From Hibiscus mutabilis (lineage: Eukaryota > Streptophyta > Magnoliopsida > Malvales > Malvaceae), in assembly GCA_019671005.1 (NCBI GenBank), contig CM033752.1, forward strand, positions 6,014,001-6,078,000: 64,000 nt of DNA, read 5' to 3'. Shown here one piece after another: positions 1 to 11,525 of the stretch. The notes under the pieces were generated by a model. The model worked only from the letters and a program-made list of their open reading frames with translations, was not told where the DNA came from and did not search any database. A program made the position numbers and the translations under genes. Every line of letters starts with the position of its first letter. The first letter of the stretch is position 1.

Positions 1-17
1 ACATCAAAAGAAAGCAA

Positions 18-1832
18 ATGGAAGACAGTTTTGCTAAAATGGAATCCAGTATAAGCGCAACATTCACCTCTGAAAATAGAGAGAACGAAGGAAGGACTTC
101 CAGCCAATACAGCTTCAGAAGCATGAATAGCCTAGTGGCTAGGGTTGATAAGCTCGAACAGCTTCAAGAACATCTGGTTTGGAATCAAAGAGAGATAATA
201 ATACATTTGAATAAGCTCCAAGAGGAAACTAAGGGGCAAATTGATGAATTAATGGGTGTGATGATCAAAGAAAAAAGTTTGGCAGAAAACTCCTTGATGC
301 CAATGGAGGTCGAAGCAACAAGCGAAAGTTGGGATTGTGACTTTACAACGAAAAAAATTTTGTCTGATGAAGATCAAGCCATTATCAATCAATGTGAGAT
401 AGCCTGTAACGCTTCTGAATGTCCTATCGAATTGGCATTAGATAAGATTAAAAATTCTCTCTAAAGATCTTGTCTACGCCAAAGGACCAAGAACCAGCTC
501 AAAAGTATTTGAATCAGGAGGTTAATAACACGGACACTTACAAAGCCCTTAAGGGGCCGACGGTCGCTTCACCCCAAGCCATGTCCCCAAATGCGCAAAG
601 CTCGAATAGAAAGGAGACTGAAGGTCCCGGAGAGGAGATAAATAAGGACATAAGTCCTCTTGAAGAGGTAAATGCAACGAGGGCAAAGATGGATGTGACA
701 CGAGGCAAGTCTCCTTTAAGTAAGAAATTCGAACCATTGTGCATGGAAAGGTTGACCGAAGACTCTCTCATGAATGAGAAGATTGAAAAGATAAGTCAGA
801 ACTATACTTCATAGTGGAAGAAACCTTATCTGATGAAAATCGAGCTATCACCAATCAGAGTGAGGTAAGAAGTGTCGCCTCAGAATGTCCCGCCAAACTG
901 GTAATGGATGAGACCAAGGATACTCTCTTAAAGAATTTGTCTTCACCAATAAACGGAAAGATAGATAAGCTAGAACCACAAGGATCTCTTTAGTTGTCGA
1001 TAAACCCAACTTTCAGTCCTCGAAAGAAAGGCAAGAAAGTAGAGGACTTTCAATTTACTCCAAGTCTGTTCACCTACCAAGATTTGTTCTCTAAGTTGCT
1101 GCACGCTCGACTGGTTGCACCATGCTTTGTCAAAGCTCAGTCACCTCCATATCTGAGATGGTTCAATGAGAAAGAAAGTTGCGAGTACCATGCCGGAATT
1201 CATGGGCATTCCATCGAAAAGTGTGTAAGTTTCAAGCGTAAAGTTCAACACATTTTTGATCTTGGGGTGTTATAGTTTGTGACAATGGGTCCAGGTTTGA
1301 AGGTTAATTTCCCAACCATGGCCAGCACTATGAAATTGAGGGAATATCAGGTCACCACGATAAAAGAAGTGGATAAAGCAAAGTCGCCAATGTCAGCAAA
1401 AGCTGAAAATGTCAGCAACTGTCATGACCCCAACTATCCCACAAAAAGCGATGTTCTGAACCCGCTTGAGAAGTCAGAAGCAGTTCTAGAAAATTCCCCA
1501 AAAGTGACAATGCTTGAGAATAATGATGTTCTAAAAGAAAGAAAATTTCGTTCAAGGAAGAGGGGGCAAGAAAGACTAAAATGCATAACAAGGATGCGAT
1601 GGGGAGTAACAAGAGGACGAAGATATTAATCTCGATGTCGAATTCTGAGCTGCTACCTTTGTTAGTTCAGAACAAGCTTATGAGGCCGCTTCCCATGAAG
1701 CGACACACCTATTTCAATATTGATGTGTTCGGTACCAGGGTTCCATGCGGGTACCATCATGGTGACTTTAGCCACACAACGGAAGAGTGCATGCCTTTGA
1801 AAGGCAAAATCTATGAAATTGTCATGAAATGA
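18..1832 (+). pseudogene. Gag-like region of decayed gypsy element
   Basis: Four reading frames in series (18-464, 470-814, 994-1275, 1581-1832) look like one gag-type polyprotein broken by stops. The first is acidic and probably coiled-coil, with LVARVDKLEQLQEHL near its middle. The third contains a knuckle-like cluster CEYHAGIHGHSIEKC (C-x2-H-x4-H-x4-C), and the fourth a second one, CGYHHGDFSHTTEEC, of the same spacing. Such paired clusters with histidine in place of the second cysteine are known from gag of some plant gypsy lineages, where they help bind RNA. The acidic first frame could instead be an extra leader ORF. Not functional. Confidence 0.65.
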
Positions 1833-2381
1833 ATAATTTCTTTTGAGAACGGGATACCTAAGATCAATAAAGAGGTCACGTTTATGGGAAAGATTGAAGA
1901 GTCGGGGTGATTGACTGGTGTTGCAATATTCAAATATTTCTAATGCATTCTACCCATGCTTTTAGGTGTTATCTTTCTCGTTTTTTTCTTGCATGTTGTG
2001 TGAAATCAACCTTGCTACTCTTTTCCCGAAGGTAGCAACGATCTTTTTGTAAGGGCATATGTTATGTTTGCCTTTTTCGTTCCAACAAAAGGATGCATCT
2101 TTTGAGTAAATATATATGCATATTCTTTCTTACCCCTGTAGAGTCTCGGGTATCACGTACATGATGCGACATTGATTCTAATAAAAGATCAATTGAATGT
2201 TGTGATCGCGATGAAGTACGATTTCTTGCTAAGCCCACTCTGGTCGGTAAAGCGCGAGGCGTAAGATTGCTACTCCTTTGATGATGTTCGATGATGAGAA
2301 AATCTCATAAGAAAGAACAGTTTAAATGTGGGAATTCTTTTAATAAAAAGGGAAATCCGTTAAGAAATGAATAATTAATAG

Positions 2382-2562
2382 AGTTGGGGAGGAGAAAAAT
2401 CTAATAAGGAACTAGATTCCACATGTTCAATGCCCCAACATTATTGATAAATCCCTTAAATCAATGAACGATCCAATAAGCCTCGAAGCATCCTGATGGA
2501 GTTGTGGGGGGAGAACAAATCTAATAAGGAGCTATATTCCACATGTTCAATACCCTAGCGTC
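2382..2562 (+). repeat. Two-copy direct repeat, 120 bp spacing
   Basis: The segment around CTAATAAGGAACTAGATTCC at 2401 recurs at 2521 with few changes, each copy preceded by a G-rich GTTGGGG-like run. This is a local duplication inside the decayed element. Confidence 0.7.
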
Positions 2563-2939
2563 AGAGATGACTTTTTGAAGACACTAACAAGATATTAATT
2601 GTTATTGAAAGTATACACCAGTGTTAAATATTTTTACACTCAATGTGTTAAAGAAATTCAGAAACAATGAATGTATTTCGGAGAAAATAATGAGAACTAG
2701 AATGAGTAGTTTTCGAACAGATCAAGCAAATACCATAATCATGAGGATGAACCAAGCAATCTGGCCGAAATTTCACTATTGTCGCCACAGCATTCAAAGG
2801 CAAACTATTGAGTCGGGGGATTGAATTGAAGTCGTTATTGTATTTAATATCCGGGGCATTCTATTCTTTTTTCTGTTGATTTTGATTTTGTAGAAAACAT
2901 CCTTTGTTGAAATGATAGTTAGCAAACTAACATATAAAT

Positions 2940-3056
2940 ATAAAGAAAAGGAGAAGAAATAGGAGAAAAAAAGAAAAGAAAAAGAAAGAGAAAAAAGAAA
3001 GAGAAAAAGAAATAAAAGAAGAAAGAAAAAGAAAAGAAAGAAAAAAGAAAGAGTAA
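2940..3056 (+). repeat. Purine-rich (GAAA)n low-complexity tract
   Basis: About 115 bases almost entirely A and G, made of irregular GAAA/GAAAA units. The long minus-strand reading frame across it is a composition artefact rich in Phe and Leu. Confidence 0.85.
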
Positions 3057-3339
3057 GGTTTCTTTGTGTTGTTGTATAGAGTTTAAAATGCGTGGTCAAG
3101 GATGCACATGATCAACCTAATGTCGAACCTGTCTGTGGTTATTAAATAAGACAATAACAAAGCTTCGTATGCTACAAAGACTCAAAGTGAGTGTCTATAA
3201 CGATGCCTTGGCTAGTTCGGAAGAACGAGGATTTGAATCTGGTTGAAGAAATGGAATTTTGAGATTTAGGGGGCATGTTTTTTGGCCTACCTTTGAGATA
3301 GAAGAAAATCATCCCGTTGGATCAGAGGAAAATAATAGC

Positions 3340-4620
3340 CCAGTCCCGAACCAAAGAAGAAAATATTAGGAATTTGCGGAAGTTGTTTCAAAGGTTGAGG
3401 AAATACCAGTAAAGGTTCAACTCGTCCAAGTGTACCTTTGTAGTCACATCTAGAAAACTCGTAGGCTTTGTGGCTAGCTGGAAGGGGGTTAAAATTGACC
3501 CTGACAAAGTGAAAGCAATTCAAGATCTGCCGCCACCTTGAACTTAGAAGGAGGTCCGAGGATTCTTAAGGATGCTCAATTACATTTCTCGATTTATCTC
3601 CCAATTGACCGACAAATGTGATCATATTTTCAGACTGCTCCGAAAAATGACCCGGGAAGATAGGATGAAGATTGCCAAAAGGCCTTAGACAAGATTAAGA
3701 AGTACTTGATCAATGCTCAAATCTTGGTAGCACCAGTACGGGGTAGGCCGTTAATTATGTACTTAATAGTACTTGATAAAGGGATGTGTGTTAGGACAAC
3801 ATGATGAGTCGGGCAAGAAAGAAAATGTCATTTATTACTTCGGCAAGAAGTTCACTGAGTGTGAGTCACGATATCCATTGATCCAAAAGCTGTATTGTGA
3901 CCTAACATGGGCTACTAAGCGACTCAGGCAGTACATGTTGTATCATGCTACTTGCTTAATTTCTTAGATAGATCCATTGGAATTTCTGATGAAGGCACCA
4001 GCACTAACCGGAATAATGGCCCATTGGCAAATGTCGCTATCTGAGTTTCATATTGTCTACGTAAGCCACAAAGCAGTAAAAGGAAGTTTGGTAGCAGATC
4101 TTTTGGATAGCCGTACTTCAGATGACTATGAACCGCTAGATTTTAGTTTTTCGGATGAAGACCTGATTGGTACTCTATTTAAGGAGAGGCCCACTAATGA
4201 ATCGTGGAAGCTCTATTTTGATGGGGGCATCTAACGCCCTAGGCCGTGGGATAGGGGCAATATTAATTTCCCCGATGGGAAGTTTATTTACCCCTTACCA
4301 GAAAATTGGGATTCTTTTGTACAAACAACATAGCTAAGCATGAGGCTTGACTCATGGGACTCTGAACAGCTATAGAAAAGAAGATTAAGGTGCTTCAAGT
4401 TTTTAGGGATTCATCATTGGTGATATACCAACTCCAGAAAGAATAGTTCAGAAGCTCGTCAAATACTATGTTTTGGAACAAGAGTTTATTAGAAATTTTG
4501 GGAGAAATCAGCTTTACTTATCTTCCAACAGAGGATAATTAGATGGATGACGCCCTAGCAACTCTGGCGGCCATATTTGAGGCAAGCCCGACTTACAAAA
4601 TGAAAGACGTTTGAGATGCA
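3340..4620 (+). pseudogene. Reverse transcriptase C-terminus and RNase H, gypsy type
   Basis: Read across frames, 3340-3760 gives the end of reverse transcriptase: the KCTF motif, GVKIDPDKVKAIQDLPPP, and KEVRGFLRMLNYISRFI, which marks the RT to RNase H connection. From 3773 follow GCVLGQHDESGKKENVIYYF, KKFTECESRYP and RQYMLYHATCLIS (RT-linked RNase H), then a second RNase H-like region starting at LYFDGG near 4215, with ATLAAIFEASP near 4556. A second plant-type RNase H after the first is typical of Tat/Ogre-like and related lineages. Stops and frameshifts are frequent (for example TAG at 3965 and the loss of frame at 4232), so this is a fossil. Integrase is not visible downstream. Confidence 0.8.
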
Positions 4621-4900
4621 AATTTTTGAGGTGCTACCAAGGTAAGGAAGGAGAAGAACGACTCCTTGAATAGCCCTATGGTTGGAATGTTAGGTCAAGG
4701 ATCTACATGGTTGGCCTAGAATAAAGGAGTAATTTATCAGTGGATGGAACGAAACAATCCCAAGATTCAATCTATCAAACAGTTCAGAGATTTAACTTTC
4801 TGCCATAACATTTTAGCTCAGAATAGAAGATTTGGGATCTTATCGAAAAGAAGGAAAATTTAGAACTTGGGGGGCACGGTGTTCACCCCAACATTGAGAT

Positions 4901-5480
4901 AGAATGAGGCTCATTATGAAGTAGGTATCGGTACAAAATGAAAGCTGGTATTGATTTTGTTTGGAATCATGAAAACATTGTGTTATTTCAATAGCAATAT
5001 TCATAGGCGCATATCAATATTGATTTAAATTTTAGATCATCTAATGCTAGTTGATATCAGTCTACGAGTATCAATACTCATAAGCAAGTATCAATATTTA
5101 TTATTTAATATAAATACTCTCCATGAGTATTCGATATTTATGGTGTTAAATTGTTGAATTTTTTTTTGAAATAATAATTCTATTTGTACATTTATAAAAG
5201 GGCACATTCAATCTTTTAATGTCCATTAATTTGGTCCCCTATTTTTTTAAATCTAGTCTCCTCTTTAAAAAATAGATTTGACTTTATTAACGGTCTATGT
5301 TACTTATTCTTTTTCTTCATTTCAGATTATCTTTTAGAGAAATGGATTAATGTTATTGTCATGTATAGGAGGTAGATTCGGCAGAAATAGAATATCAATT
5401 GTTATAGAATTCTATTTTTTCAATTGAAGTCCATGCTACCTTCACATACTCGAATTCGGAAGAAGACAATGAGGAACTAT
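4901..5480. other. AT-rich stretch, no gene seen
   Basis: AT-rich sequence with scattered TATCAATA and GAGTATC repeats around 4985-5150. It may be LTR remnant or the promoter side of the RING-H2 gene. I find no reading frame or transposon end that I can defend. Confidence 0.4.
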
Positions 5481-5695
5481 AGTTGGCTGCTCAAACTGGC
5501 TCTTTGGAGACTGAAACCTTACGAAGAACTCATCGGCTGCCACTCGACCAGATGAAAAGAGATCCTCGATCTAACATTTACAACATCTTTAATTTCATGT
5601 ACATTCGGGTCGAGAGATTCATAGTCGACAAAATATTAGATTGTGCTAATCGAATGTTGAAAAACAAACGTTACAAAAATTGAAAAGTTTTGAGA

Positions 5696-5890
5696 ATGCA
5701 AGTAGATGTTGATGTCATGGTGGAGAAATTTCCATTCGATGTTGACGACGAAGATGAAACCCGGGAAATGATCCCGGCAAGTGAAGCAGCCATTGAGGGG
5801 TTAGAGGAAGTTAAAGTAGACAATACCATTGATTGTGCAATTTGCTTGGATGGTCTCATCAGTGGTTGTAAAGCAAAAAGAATGACTTGC
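5696..5890 (+). pseudogene. RING-H2 finger gene, 5' part (split by LTR element)
   Basis: This ATG-initiated frame encodes 65 residues: an acidic N-terminus (MQVDVDVMVEKFPFDVDDED), then CAICLDGLISGCKAKRMTC, which is the first half of a RING-H2 domain (metal ligands Cys1, Cys2, Cys3). It stops making sense exactly where an LTR begins at 5891. The second half lies at 14583-14669 in the same phase. Joined, the gene would give 93 residues with C-x2-C-x14-C-x-H-x2-H-x2-C-x10-C-x2-C spacing, a canonical RING-H2 E3 ubiquitin ligase domain. An in-frame stop at 5681-5683 lies upstream; the same frame before it (5483-5680) has no stop and could be older coding sequence or 5' UTR. The ATG at 5696 is chosen because it is the first after that stop. 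The insertion probably destroyed the gene. Confidence 0.8.
5886..5890. repeat. Target-site duplication (left), CTTGC
   Basis: CTTGC here matches 14578-14582, and the match extends to ACTTGC if the LTR edge is placed one base away. Removing one copy and the element restores the RING-H2 frame, which independently confirms the insertion boundaries. Confidence 0.88.
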
Positions 5891-5931
5891 GGAACACCCT
5901 TGTTGTAAAAAAAATGATGAACTTGAGGTAT

Positions 5932-6003
5932 TGCAACCAAGGGGGTTCAAGCCCGTGACCTTAGCTACATGAGCATGAAGGGTAACCAATTGAGCTAAAG
6001 CTC
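5932..6003 (-). other. tRNA-like sequence, antisense in LTR start
   Basis: On the minus strand a TAGCTCAATTGG motif fits a polymerase III A box, and about 35 bases later GGGCTTGAACCCC resembles a B box/T-arm. The same sequence occurs at 11944-12015 in the 3' LTR. Acceptor pairing is poor, so this is not a functional tRNA gene. It is probably a captured tRNA or SINE head, or a chance-conserved LTR motif. Confidence 0.45.
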
Positions 6004-6715
6004 ATATCTGATATGAGTTTCTGAAATTTAATTAAAACCCTTTTTAATTCGGTATATTAGAAATATTAAAAAATCAATTTGACTCATCATTTCCATTTTT
6101 TTCGAATTAAATAAACCAAGAGTTCCCCTAAAAACTCTCACACCTCTATTTCGGTCACCCCCTTCGATCTAGCCCACCGCCGTGGCGTGGCCATCACCGC
6201 CGCCACCACCTTGCTCCTCATCTCCAGCCGATCAAAACCCCCAAGCCCAATCACTCAACCGTAGCCGTTACCGCCCGGAATCGTCATATTTAAGTTCGAC
6301 GAACCTAAGGTTTTAAACCCATTCTAACCGTCATCATTTTCGGCCGTCACTGACCTTCTTTCGAGCTTCCACCGCTACAGCTACCTCCCTCGCGTCGAGA
6401 CAATCCCAAACCAAGTTGTCGATCATCTAACCGACGTCGTTCGGCCCTTCACAGAAGTTAAGATGATTTAGGTAAGAAAGGTAAGCTTCGACCGTATTCT
6501 AAATTGTTTTCATGAGTTTTCGGGTAGAATTTGAGTTCTGAGAGTCAATCCATCCAAGATTGAGCATATTGGGCCTTTTTTCAGCCATTTTGGCCGCGCG
6601 AGGAGTGCATGCACCGCCTGGGGTGATTTTTAGCCGCCCTAGACAGTGGTCGTGGTGAACCGGGCCCGAATCGATTCTTCCCTAAACTGGTTCTGAACCG
6701 AACCATATGAACCGA

Positions 6716-6920
6716 CCCGTTGACTATACATGACCCGTTGACCAAGTTAAGTCGGTGAGTCAATCGGTCGAGTTAACTCAGTGAGTTAACCCGACCAAGT
6801 CAACTCACCCGAGTTAAATGGTTGACCGCTGACGTCAACATTGATTGCTGACGCCAGCCTTGACTGATGATGTAAGCATGACGTCAACATTGACTATTGA
6901 CGTCAGCGTTGACTTTGACC
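6716..6920 (+). promoter_or_regulatory. Cluster of TGACGTCA and TTGAC motifs in 5' LTR
   Basis: Three perfect TGACGTCA palindromes (6830-6837, 6879-6886, 6898-6905) are embedded in many TTGAC/GTCAA cores. TGACG is the binding core of TGA-type bZIP factors and TTGAC that of WRKY factors, so this is a candidate stress-responsive LTR enhancer. The equivalent block in the 3' LTR (about 12730-12950) keeps the layout but has lost palindromes through changes such as TGACATCA. Function is inferred only. Confidence 0.45.
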
Positions 6921-8784
6921 CAAAAGTCAAAATTCTCAAAAACCCTTATTTTATGTTTTTTGACGTCCTGAGTCCATTTTTGAAGTCACTTTTGTGAAAT
7001 TAGAACCCGAAAGCCTTCAAATCGGACCATGAACCTGAGCTTGAGTTTGCATTCAATTATTCAATTAAAGTGAATTTCGAATAAGGACTGATGTTGGAAA
7101 TTTGTAATTGAAGGTTTTGACACATCTTTAATTTGAGAAGTTGAAGGATGTCAAATTCGAGCTCAAGAATGTTCGAATGGAGTATCCTGAAGTAACCGGT
7201 ATAGCCTAAGTCCAGGTAATACACTACTACCTCCGGTATGCTTGATGATATAAGTTGGTGTATGACTAACGCATGAAATCATTTTAGGTATGCCATTGAT
7301 TTCTGATTAAGGCATAACCTTGAAAATAAAGGAATGGTAATTATTACAATCCAAGTACTCGAATAATAAATTGAGGAATCTTATAGATCTACGAGTTCGG
7401 TAGTAATTAATAGGGCAGTTAATATGCAATTTTTGGATGTTGATTATTAAGAAGTAAATTTCATATTGCTTGGAATTAAGAAATGACAAAAGTACCCTTG
7501 ATGCGTAAAATGATTGAATTACCCCTGAAATGAAATAGAATGACAGAGAACAATTGTGATTTAAGAAAACAAACTGATTTATCTAAAATTTTCTGAACTA
7601 CTTGATTAAATCCTGGTAATAAGATTCAAACCCATGTTGATGAAAATATTTGGATTCCCATGAATTCTGAATAAATCCCTAAGGGGAAATTTATGGGAAA
7701 CTTTTTGTATGTTGGATTAATCAAATTGTCAGGAAATACGGGATTGATATTAATGACTGAAATGAGTGAGATAATTAATAATACGAATTTGTTCAAATTG
7801 AAAAATGACCAAAATATAATCGGGTTTGAAATTTCTAAATTAATTGAAATGATGGACATACCCTTGAGTCCAAAAATAAATGGATGGGTTGGAATAACCG
7901 AAAGGACCAAGATGGTTGGATTAACGTCAAGTGTGTTAATGATTGAAATACCCTCCTAACTAAAGATAAGTGGAAGATTAGAAAATCATAAAAATTCTGA
8001 TAGACTACAAATGACAGTAATGCCCCTGTAGGTTTGAGGCATGACATATAAATCAGTTATTCTTGATACTGTAACAATAACAGAGAAATATTACATAATT
8101 ATATGTTTAACTTTCTAGGCTTGTTCTGAGATGATATGGGACAATGATTTGTTCAGATGTACAACGCAACCAGAACTAAACATTAAACATAGATAAGGTG
8201 TACCAATTTCGAATGCTTGGGAAGTAATGCATTGATGAGATGTGTTTAGTGGAATGGCCATGGAAGCCAGGCAAACTGTTAGCATTCATTAGCATCATAA
8301 ATTACCGACTTAACCCTATTGGGGACAAATAACTGAATCACCCCCTAAAGGTTAAAATAACCGAAAATACCCTTATGAGCAAAATTTTTTAGAACCTTCT
8401 TGATATATCTGGAATCCTGAATGATCTTGGACTGTCTGAATTCCTGAATTCATTCCAGTATATCTGAACTACTACATGATGGATATATTCTGAAATTCTG
8501 AATGGTTTTGATTAATTATGTTTTCAATGTTGTAATGATGTCATTATTCACCATACCCCTTATATGATAATCCCTTTCTGAAAACTGTTCAGAATATGTA
8601 AAGTATACTTTTTGATATGATACTGTGACTATCTGTTTCGATTCAAAAGTATGGTTGTTTTATAAATTGAAAGTTTGACATCTGATTCTGATGATTTCTT
8701 GTCTACTGGCTAAATGAATGTTTTATGGATATTATCAGGAATATGATTTGAAGTCTTGTAGGCAGCCCTGATCAAGCTGACCTC

Positions 8785-9030
8785 CAGTTAGGCTTTGTTC
8801 CTCTCGTTAGGCTTTCTGGCTCCAGTTAGGCTTTGTGCCTCCCGTTAGGCTTTCTGCCTCTAGTTAGGCCTCATACGCCTTCGGGCCTAGGACCAACCTC
8901 TAGTTAGGCCTCCTACGCCTTTGGGCCTAGGACCAACCTCTAGTTAGACCTTATACGCTTTCGGGGCCTAGGACTAGTCTCTAGTTATGCCTCTTACGCC
9001 TTCGGTCCTAGAACTAGTATCTAGTTATAA
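8785..9030 (+). repeat. Two-tier minisatellite in 5' LTR
   Basis: About five units near 20 bp of the type GTTAGGCTTTCTGCCTCTA are followed by four units near 43 bp of the type GGCCTCATACGCCTTCGGGC plus CTAGGACCAACCTCTAGTTA. It lies wholly within the part absent from the 3' LTR. Confidence 0.85.
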
Positions 9031-9724
9031 GGAAATTACATATTGGTGTTCGGTTGGAAGGTAGCTAGAAAATACTTTTCTCTGGTCCCTCCCTATTACT
9101 GTTGAAATTCTATAGTTGTCTAAAAAACACCGTCTTTCCTGATCTAAAATTGATAGAACACACTAAACCCTCTAGTTCAATTCATATAACCTAACTCCTT
9201 CCTGATTTTTTTCTTTGAACCATAGACATTTGGTCTGGTATTTGAGTATTCAAATTCAGGTTGATTCTGCTACTTTCATATCATATCTAGAATCTGTTTT
9301 AACCATGTTCAACGTCGTATTGTTATGATTAGCCACATGCCTGCTTGTGCATATAGCATCTTTTGGTAGTTCTGTATTATTGAGTTTTCCCAAGCTCACT
9401 TTGTTTCACCATTGCAGGTTAAAAAAATTCGATCATGGATCTATGACCGATATCAGTTTGGGAGTTCCATTGGCGACGCACGTTGAGTACAATACATGTG
9501 TATTAGGGGGCATGTATGTCACATTTTATATATATATGATTGAGTCTGGTTTTCAGTTATGTATAAATAAAATTTTAATATGGTTTAACCGAAATTTTAT
9601 TTTACACTTTTTAATGTATTTTAAGAATTTTCTTTTGATATTGCTGTGGGTCGCTTCAGTGACCCGAATGTGACCTCCTAAATTAGGCATTTCGCATAAG
9701 TGGGTTTAAGGGGGTTACATTTAG

Positions 9725-9736
9725 TGGTATCAGAGC
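9725..9736 (+). other. Primer binding site, initiator Met-tRNA
   Basis: TGGTATCAGAGC, five bases after the 5' LTR end, is the classic plant primer binding site complementary to the 3' end of initiator methionine tRNA. It fixes the orientation and the LTR end. Confidence 0.92.
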
Positions 9737-10395
9737 TTAGAGTTGTGTCTTTATGGGTAGATCGACCGATTATCTGTCATAGGGTGTCTGGTAAATACAT
9801 GCCCCTAGATCGTTATGTACTCTTCTGCGCTGGGACTCTAATGTTAATCTATTTCTGAAATAAGAGTATCTAAGCTTTATGTCTGTCATTGCCAGATCTC
9901 TACTGACAAAAGATGTCCATGACGTTGTCTATATTTCAGATATATGCGATGGATTAGAATCTGGATAAGAATTTGAAATGGTTGAGGCCTAAAAATAAAA
10001 AAAAATCAATTAAAAAATTGATGTGGTTCAAAATGAGGATGAATGAGCAAGTATGTGAAATGGTGATGTATGATAGATTTTGGTAAGATTAAATGTTGAA
10101 TCTGATTCAGTTTTGAGAATCATAAATTCAGAACCCGATATGTGTTAAGCTCTGTATTGCAATGTTTCGATTGTAATGAGGTTTTCTGTGAGATGCTTCT
10201 CTGCCAAAACCAGGCAATCAGCATAAGACATTCGTTAATATGACGAAATCCTACATTATAAGGCGATTCTGTAAATATCTGAAAGAAACGATAATGTCTG
10301 AATGTTGTTCTGAAGAATGATATTTCTAATTATGTGTCGATGTGTCTAATTTGCCAGCAGGTCAGAACATTAACATTCATCTGGTCTTTTGCAGC
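9737..10395 (+). other. Leader region of the gypsy element
   Basis: This is untranslated leader after the primer site, with no defensible coding frame. It runs directly into integrase sequence near 10396, so several kilobases of gag-pol have been lost between them. Confidence 0.55.
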
Positions 10396-10905
10396 CCATT
10401 AAGATTCCTGAGTGGAAATGGGAACGTATCACGATGGACCTTATTACCAGTTTACCCTTGATTCCTTCTAGAAAGGATTTTGTCTGGTGATTATTGACCG
10501 ACTCACCAAGTCTGCTCATTTTATCCCTGTTCGGATTGACTACTCTATGGACAAGTTGGCTAGATTGTATATCTTTAAGATTGTCAGACTGCACGGTGTG
10601 CCTCTATCCATTATCTCTAATCGAGACCCGAGGTTTACCTCCCGATTTTGGCAGGCATTACAAGAAGCCTTAGGTACACGTTTGAATTTCAGTACATCTT
10701 TTCATTCGCAGACAAATGGTCAATCAAAGAGGGTGATTCAGATTTTGGAGGATATGTTGCGGGGATGTGTGATTAATTTTCGTGGTAGTTGGAAAGATTT
10801 CTTGCCCTTAACCGAGTTTGCTTATAATAATAGCTACCATGCGAGCATTTGTATGGCACCGTATGACGTCTTAGATGGTCGTAAGTGTTGTACTCCTATC
10901 TGCTA
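10396..10905 (+). pseudogene. Integrase core fragment
   Basis: A frame at 10396-10486 gives PIKIPEWKWERITMDLI, the usual start of the integrase catalytic core. After a shift, 10487-10906 continues IIDRLTKSAHFIPVR, then SNRDPRFTSRFW (second catalytic Asp region), FHSQTNGQSKRVIQ (Glu helix, with the usual catalytic Glu replaced by Lys: QSKR instead of QSER), and LTEFAYNNSYHASI. The replacement plus a stop after CTPIC makes it inactive. The family enzyme inserts element cDNA into the chromosome. Confidence 0.82.
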
Positions 10906-11525
10906 GACAGAGTTGTATGATAGAAAGACTTTGGGCCCCGAGTTGGTTCGGAAACTGAGGAGACAGTCAGATTGATCCGAGATCATTTGAGGGAGGCTTT
11001 TGATAGGCAGAAGTATTATGCTGATCAGAGAAGAAAATACATTGGGTTCGAGGTAGGTGATCAAGTCTTTTTAAAAGTATCTCTGTAGAAGAAAGTTCTG
11101 CGATTTGGGCGTAAAGGTAAATTGAGTCCGAGATTCTGGAGGATATGTTGCGGGGATGTGTGATTGATTTTCGTGGTAGTTGGAAAGATTTCTTGCCCTT
11201 AATCGAGTTTTCTTATAATAATAGCTACCAGGCGAGCATCCGTATGGCACCTATGAGGTCTTAAATGGTCGTAAGTGTCGTACTCCTATCTGCTAGACAG
11301 AGTTGTATGATAGAAAGACTTTGGGCCCCGAGTTGGTTCGGAAACTAAGGAGACAGTTAGATTGATCCGAGATTATTTGAGGGAGGGTTTTGCTAGGCAG
11401 AAGTCTTATGCTGATCAGAGAATAAAATACATTGAGTTCGAGGTAGGTGATCAAGTCTTTTTAAAAGTATCTCCGTAGAAGAAAGTTTTGCGATTTGGGC
11501 GTAAAGGTAAATTGAGTCCGAGATT
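10745..11525 (+). repeat. Tandem duplication, 2 x about 390 bp
   Basis: The segment from the integrase helix to the chromodomain approach occurs twice in direct order (10745-11135 and 11136-11525), with GGAGGATATGTTGCGGGG at 10747 and again at 11138. The junction shares AGATT plus TGGAGG with both edges, which suggests microhomology-mediated or slippage duplication after insertion. The copies differ at scattered sites, so the event is not recent. Confidence 0.88.

Larger units (their letters stand above)
1916..3330 (+). other. Non-coding stretch between gag and pol remnants
   Basis: I see no conserved protein here. It holds a 120 bp-spaced direct repeat and a purine-rich tract, both listed separately. 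A bend in composition near 3270 suggests that pol sequence resumes after a deletion. Confidence 0.5.
1..4900 (+). mobile_element. Degenerate Ty3/gypsy retrotransposon (no LTR seen)
   Basis: Remains of a gypsy-type element in the plus orientation. Gag-like reading frames occupy 18-1832, a non-coding stretch runs to about 3330, and the end of reverse transcriptase plus RNase H occupies 3340-4620. All coding parts are broken by stops and frame changes. No LTR, primer site or polypurine tract bounding this copy is visible, so the window probably begins inside it and its right end is uncertain. Confidence 0.8.
5891..9719 (+). repeat. 5' LTR (about 3.8 kb)
   Basis: It begins with GGAACACCC (original TGTAACACCC, compare 11903) and ends GGGGGTTACA just before the primer site. 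It matches the 3' LTR over 5891-8000 and 9166-9719; the middle 1.16 kb is missing from the 3' copy. It includes an antisense tRNA-like stretch, a cluster of TGACGTCA/TTGAC motifs and a two-tier minisatellite. Short reading frames shared by both LTR copies (for example 7693-7959 and 13718-13984) accumulate differences at all codon positions and look non-coding. Confidence 0.87.

Noticed and set aside
2794..3099. Minus-strand reading frame of 101 residues rich in Phe and Leu
   Set aside because: It is the complement of a purine-rich low-complexity tract. The hydrophobic look is a composition artefact.
5932..6003. Functional tRNA gene
   Set aside because: A- and B-box words are present, but acceptor and anticodon stems do not pair well and the sequence is repeated with the LTR.
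7626..7959. Overlapping reading frames on both strands, repeated at 13651-13984
   Set aside because: They recur only because both lie in the two LTR copies. Differences hit all codon positions and no domain is visible.
9347..9673. 108-residue frame repeated at 14207-14532
   Set aside because: Another LTR duplicate. The frame is lost in the second copy, with no conserved motif.
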